DNA from: Pomphorhynchus laevis
Taxonomy: Eukaryota; Acanthocephala; Palaeacanthocephala; Echinorhynchida; Pomphorhynchidae
Direction of reading: 5' to 3'
Assembly (NCBI GenBank): GCA_012934845.2
Contig: WNNJ02002308.1
Span: forward strand, 1 to 64,000
Length of the DNA: 64,000 nucleotides
Of the stretch, positions 59,689 to 64,000 are shown in pieces. The translations under genes and the position numbers were made by a program. Below the pieces are notes generated by a model. It worked only from the letters and a program-made list of their open reading frames with translations, ran no database searches and was not told where the DNA came from. Positions within the stretch are counted from its first letter, which is position 1. The number at the start of each line of letters is the position of its first letter.

Positions 59689-61590
59689 TATATATGTATA
59701 TCTTTTTCCGAATATAAGGTTAATTAATTTTACTAACGCTTCTTTAATATCTACTAAATCTAGATTTGTATAAAGCGTACTAAAATCGTATGTATTTATA
59801 TTTTGAAAATTTATTCCTTTTGTCTGTTCTAAAAATTCTGTTGTAGAATTAATACTGAAATAGTGTTTTATACCAGTATTAATTTCGATTACCTTGCAAT
59901 ATTTTTTAAAGTGTGCTTTAATTACTTTAAGTATTTTATTCATACAGACAGAAAGTGGTTTAAATGTACATTTAAACGCACTACATATGAACCTAGGTTT
60001 TATTGGATTTTTATGTAATTTTGGATTCCAATATAATATAGGTATAGTTTTATTATCTAATTCAACCTTTATACCCTTTTTATCCATTATAGAACAGTGA
60101 ATTGTAATAATTGTTTCTAAACTCAACTCACTACGTTCATATGTTGGATTTACATTTAAATCATTAGAATTAACCTCTTTCATTAGTATATCATAATAAA
60201 GCTTTTTGCATATGAAGTCAAGGTTTTACTAGCTTTATCAATAGTTGTTATTATATAGTTATCTTTAAATTTAGTAAGTACTTTATACATATCTTTATTA
60301 ATTTTATCTTTCCTTTTATAATTGTTTGTTATTTTCATTTTATTTTTAATTTTATCAAATATATAATCTTTCCAAATTTTTATCTTAGATATATTCGAGC
60401 TTTCACTATTAATCAGCTTACTAAAGTAATCATTTAAGTTATTATATAACGAATTGTAAATTTTATTTTTGTCGTTGTTATTATTTAATCTATATTTATA
60501 CCCTTTTGATAGCAGCTTTCTTAATTCACAATTTTCAATTAATTCTAGATTATGGGTACATATATGTTCATTTATTTTATCAAAACTAAGACTTTTACAA
60601 TTGCATTCTGTTTCCATTGTTTCTAATATTATCGTTACATATTGATTTTAATTCTTTATTATAATTACAAATTTTTCGTCCTAATGGTGGTAGGAGTTTA
60701 TACCTTATTTTAGGAATATATTTACTTAAATCTGACCCTATTATTTCTTTACTTTTAGAATTATTTAAAAGTCCGGCTATATTTATGTTATCTATACATT
60801 TATTAATGAAGTTTATGGTTAATGTATATTTTCTATTGTTATTATTTACATTTATTGTACGATTATAGTATTTTGTATTACAATAACTGTCTATTTTACA
60901 GTTTAGCCTATCATAGTCGTTAATTAATTTTTGATTTATTGAACATATGATATCTATAGAAAACCTTGTTATATTTCCATAAAGATATTTTAGCTTATTA
61001 TCTCTTTAAAGTTGTTTTAATATTTCTAATTGGTCATTTATATACATATCTTTTTTAATATTTTTAACTCTTTTTTTATTCCTTTTATCACCATGACTTC
61101 TTGGTTTGCGTTTAACCGGATTATTATAATATAGTTGTTTATTATGTACTATACTACTTCTGCTAATTCCTTGTGCCACGTAATTCAATCCTAATGGGTA
61201 CATGGAATTAAGCGTTTTAATCCAAAAATCTTATTTTTCTAATATTTTTTGATTTAATATTGATATGTTTTCTTCGATAATATGTTCTAAAATAAATAAT
61301 TTACAGTTTTTAATATCATGTCCTATTAATCTCATATGTTTATGAAATATAGTTTGACTATTATGCTGTATATTATATATGTTTTGCCTAAACCTAGTTT
61401 TTAACATTTGATATGTTTTTCCTATATATTGCAATCCACATGTACATTGTATTAGATACACTACACCTGCGGTATTGCAGTTACAATTATTATTAATATT
61501 TAATGAAAAACATTTGTTTGTCGTATTACTTACGATACAATTATTATTTATAACATCACAAACTGTACAATTTTTTCTGTTACATTTAAA
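59689..61590 (-). mobile_element. Penelope-like element, N-terminal half plus RT start, inverted
   Basis: The same PLE on the minus strand: GIY-YIG (61590-61231, VVYLIQCTCGLQYIGKTYQM-like), linker MYPLGLNYVAQGISRSSIVH (61203), pre-RT region (to about 60430), then RT start (60430-59690: KMKITNNYKRKDKINKDMYK, WNPKLHKNPIKPRF, INTYDFSTLYTNLDLVDIKE). Its first 1.15 kb mirrors 58530-59688. It shows directly that GIY-YIG, linker and RT lie in that order in one element. Broken in several places; it shares an interruption with the plus-strand copy, so both descend from one parent. Confidence 0.85.
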
Positions 61591-61960
61591 AGATATTGGC
61601 TTTCTTCAAAATCATTTAAATAATTTAATAGATACATATTTTTTAATTCGGTTACTATAAAAATATCATCTAACAGAAAATAGTAAAATATAAAGTAAAA
61701 TAGGATACTATATAATCAAATTTAATCAGAGGATATACGTCATTAGCATTTATTTGAACCCTCTGCTATGTTAGGTTGATGGGATTGTGATGCTAAGTCT
61801 TTTAACATATAAGTTTATTTTGATGATCTATAATCCTTATTATGCTACAACGTCTGTTATTTATTAGTCAATTCATAAACATTGACCTTTTTTAAATTTC
61901 AATTTTAAATTTCTACTTGATTATAGTTATATAAAATCTTATAAAAATTCTTATTTATTA
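61591..61960 (+). mobile_element. Penelope-like element 3'-end fragment
   Basis: RT C-terminal segment (IGFLQNHLNNLIDTYF) and decayed 3' region (CTCTGCTATGTTAGG, then ACAACGTCTGTTATTTATTAG), plus strand, directly abutting the inverted PLE copy. Confidence 0.8.
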
Positions 61961-62715
61961 TTGAAAATAATATATAAAATTAATATTTTTTTATTATTTT
62001 ATTTTTACCGCATATTTTATTTTTTATTTGTCACAAATAAAAAAGATCTGAATATTCTTAATTTTCAGATTTTCATAAAAAGTTATGAATATTTAGTAGT
62101 TTCTTCACACTGATCACGTACTTTTCGATAGCCGGGTAACAATAATAAGAAATTATTGCTTTTATTACATTATAACAATTTTTGGAAGCTATTTAGAAAC
62201 AACATGCTTTTCAATTAAATTTTAAATAATTTTAGAAATGGCGTCCAACTTCTGACAAAAAATTTCTGCCTTTGATCGTTTAATGCTTGGTGCTCTTCGC
62301 TGTTGTTTATAATACCGGATATATTCACCATCGTTGCTTATTCAATTCGATTTCAAACAGTTGGCTAAATATAGGAGAAAAATCATACAAAAAATATTAT
62401 TTATATGAAAATTTTACAACTGTGTATAATCAGGACGTACTATTTTACGTGAAAGTATTAGTTTCCAATTGTGGTTTAATTACAACGCGAAATTGTAGTT
62501 TAGATGTTATATTCGAAAATTATTCGTAAATTGATAAAAAATAACATATTATAATTACACGTAAGATGATATTTAAAAAAGAATGAATTACGCATATTTA
62601 TAAATAACAATTTATGTTTATTTTTATATTTGAAAATGATTAGGAAGAACAAGGAATTTCGATTTCATTATCATTTGCTTTATCATCTTATTTTATATGA
62701 ATACACATTTAAAAG
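61961..62715. other. AT-rich spacer, no confident gene
   Basis: A plus-strand ORF at 62287-62529 (80 residues) has no recognisable domain and unremarkable composition; it is probably chance. Confidence 0.5.
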
Positions 62716-62950
62716 TTGCATCAGAGATGCTTGAAAAACAACGGTCCAGGATTCCATAGGAATACGACAATATGTTGAAAGCTGCTGTCGATATTTTATT
62801 GGACTACCCTAAACGATCAGCATACTATTCGTCACTACTAGACGTCAGAGATGACCGACAGCACTAACCAGTAATATACGTCATCTCGATGACGTTTCGG
62901 CTGCCTGCGTGACTTTTGAAAAAGAGCATTTCCGATAAATTGCTTAAGAT
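62716..62950. repeat. Direct repeat of unknown type, copy 1
   Basis: About 230 bases recurring at 63080-63310 at roughly four bases in five, including AATATGTTGAAAGCTG, TTCGTCACTACTAGACGT, ATGACGTTTCGG and TTTCCGATAAATTGCTTA. No ORF spans it. Confidence 0.75.
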
Positions 62951-63079
62951 TCAGTGGCAAAAAGCTCGTAAACTAGAAACTTGCATATTAGACTATCTCT
63001 ATCCATATCAGGCGATTAGTTTGTTTACTGCATCGCGTCATTCGTTGGATCGTTCAAAGGATTCGGCATATGTATTATT

Positions 63080-63310
63080 GAGATTGCATTAAAGATGTTT
63101 CATAACAACCGTCTAGGATTCCATTGGAATACGGCAATATGTTGAAAGCTGGTGTCGGTATAGACTACACTCAACGATCAGCATATTATTCGTCACTACT
63201 AGACGTTAGATATGATTGGCAGCACTCATCAGTAGAACGAGCCATCTCAATGACGTTTCGGATGCTTGTGTGACTTTTGAAAAATAGATTTCCGATAAAT
63301 TGCTTATACA
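63080..63310. repeat. Direct repeat of unknown type, copy 2
   Basis: Second copy of 62716-62950, about 360 bases downstream in the same orientation; the 130 bases between are not shared. Confidence 0.75.
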
Positions 63311-63720
63311 TATACATTAATTATATACATTTACTGTATATGATTAATACCTGCATCCTTTGAACATACCATTTTTTATAAACAACAGAAAAAATAAACT
63401 TATGAGTTGTAAACTCATTCAACCCGAAGCAAACAAAATCATTCTAATTTAGATAACCATTTGACGTGTGGAAATTATTTTCTCATTACATTTATCATTT
63501 TGCTAATTTAAATATTTAATTCTAATATATATTTAAAAATTGAAATAATATTTTAACTAAATTTAAAGAATACTATTTGATTTCTAATTTCAAATTTTAA
63601 TTAAATAAAAATTTGCTATGTATTCTTGATACGACTTTTTTCTGCTAATTTTAACGCAAGTTTATTAGATTTTTTCTTTTTATAATTTTACAACGTAAAA
63701 GAAAAACAACAAAATATTAT
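63311..63720. other. AT-rich spacer, no gene seen
   Basis: No ORF, repeat or RNA gene recognised. Confidence 0.55.
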
Positions 63721-64000
63721 TAAAACTAAATCTAGACTCTTCAGCGGAAACATTTTATGGATGGATAAATTTTAAGAATTGCAACAATATGTAATGATAT
63801 TGGCTTTCTTCAAAATCATTTAAATAATTTAATAGATACATATTTTAAACTAGGTTACTATAAAAATAACATCAAGCAGAAAATAGTAAAATATATAAAT
63901 CAACACAATAATATAAAGAATAAATTTAAACTCTTAAGTGGCAAATTTTTATGGATGGATAATAAATAATATACTTTGCATTAGAATAAGATACTAGATA
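63721..64000 (+). mobile_element. Penelope-like element 3'-end fragments at window edge
   Basis: A short piece ending in ATTTTATGGATGGATAAA is joined to another starting TTTTAAGAATTGCAACAATA, with the RT C-terminus (FLQNHLNNLIDTYFKLGYYK, KYINQHNNIKNK, WMDNK) and the start of the 3' region. It continues past the window. Confidence 0.82.

Noticed and set aside
58441-61590. Selenoprotein coding in the permuted PLE
   Set aside because: Some Naiad elements use in-frame UGA, but the Cys positions here are ordinary Cys codons and no SECIS-like element was seen.
62287-62529. Plus-strand ORF of 80 residues
   Set aside because: No recognisable domain and no supporting context; likely chance.
1-64000. 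LTR retrotransposons, endogenous viruses or Polintons
   Set aside because: No integrase, protease, capsid or envelope-like ORF and no long terminal repeats were found; PLE repeats are tandem or inverted partial copies, not LTRs.
1-64000. tRNA or rRNA genes
   Set aside because: No cloverleaf with A and B boxes or rRNA core was recognised; the GC-richer segment at 58235-58440 does not fit a tRNA.

Overview
The window is invertebrate nuclear DNA, strongly AT-rich, made mostly of retrotransposons at all stages of decay with two host genes embedded in them. An animal origin is supported by an LSD1-type (KDM1A-like) demethylase, a BOP1 ribosome-assembly gene, CR1/L2-type LINEs with PHD-like fingers in ORF1, restriction-like-endonuclease (RLE) LINEs, and Penelope-like elements (PLEs) with an N-terminal GIY-YIG domain. 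Both host genes are uninterrupted single exons, which suggests an intron-poor (possibly reduced or parasitic) lineage or retrocopies. I cannot name the phylum.

Layout. 1-6.4 kb: three RLE LINEs in a row on the plus strand (A, cut by the window edge; B, full length with an intact ORF of 1007 residues and a 12-bp target-site duplication; C, 5'-truncated). 6.7-12.8 kb: a minus-strand PLE split by a CR1-like LINE (F), a short RLE copy (E), a foldback MITE, and an oppositely oriented PLE end. 12.9-14.6 kb: RLE copy D, almost identical to C. 14.6-21.1 kb: CR1-like relics M and L on the minus strand, L interrupted by G, an internally deleted plus-strand LINE with ten perfect 20-bp repeats at its 5' end. 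21.5-23.9 kb: tandem PLE pieces. 23.9-25.9 kb: BOP1. 26.2-29.5 kb: broken RLE LINE J inside an AT-palindromic tract. 30.3-34.2 kb: L2/CR1-like LINE H (minus). 34.7-38.5 kb: PLE and LINE fragments (N, I). 39.4-42.9 kb: an RLE LINE with a YLDD-type RT (K) and an odd acidic C-terminal extension. 43.2-45.1 kb: the LSD1-like gene. 45.1-64 kb: AT-rich DNA with many PLE fragments, including a partial tandem array, a large inverted repeat and the best view of the PLE N-terminal half, plus two old RLE-LINE relics.

The host genes have nuclear roles: BOP1 in 60S subunit maturation and the LSD1-like enzyme in chromatin. The most interesting host observation is that the LSD1-like enzyme keeps the SWIRM domain, FAD motif and catalytic lysine but lacks nearly all of the Tower coiled coil that recruits CoREST. 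Among the mobile elements, the main points are the intact LINE B, the young C/D/E family, insertion into TTA-rich sites, a 3'-UTR hairpin with a compensatory change between LINE families, and the permuted (EN-first) PLE. No tRNA, rRNA, CRISPR or prokaryote-type signals were seen.
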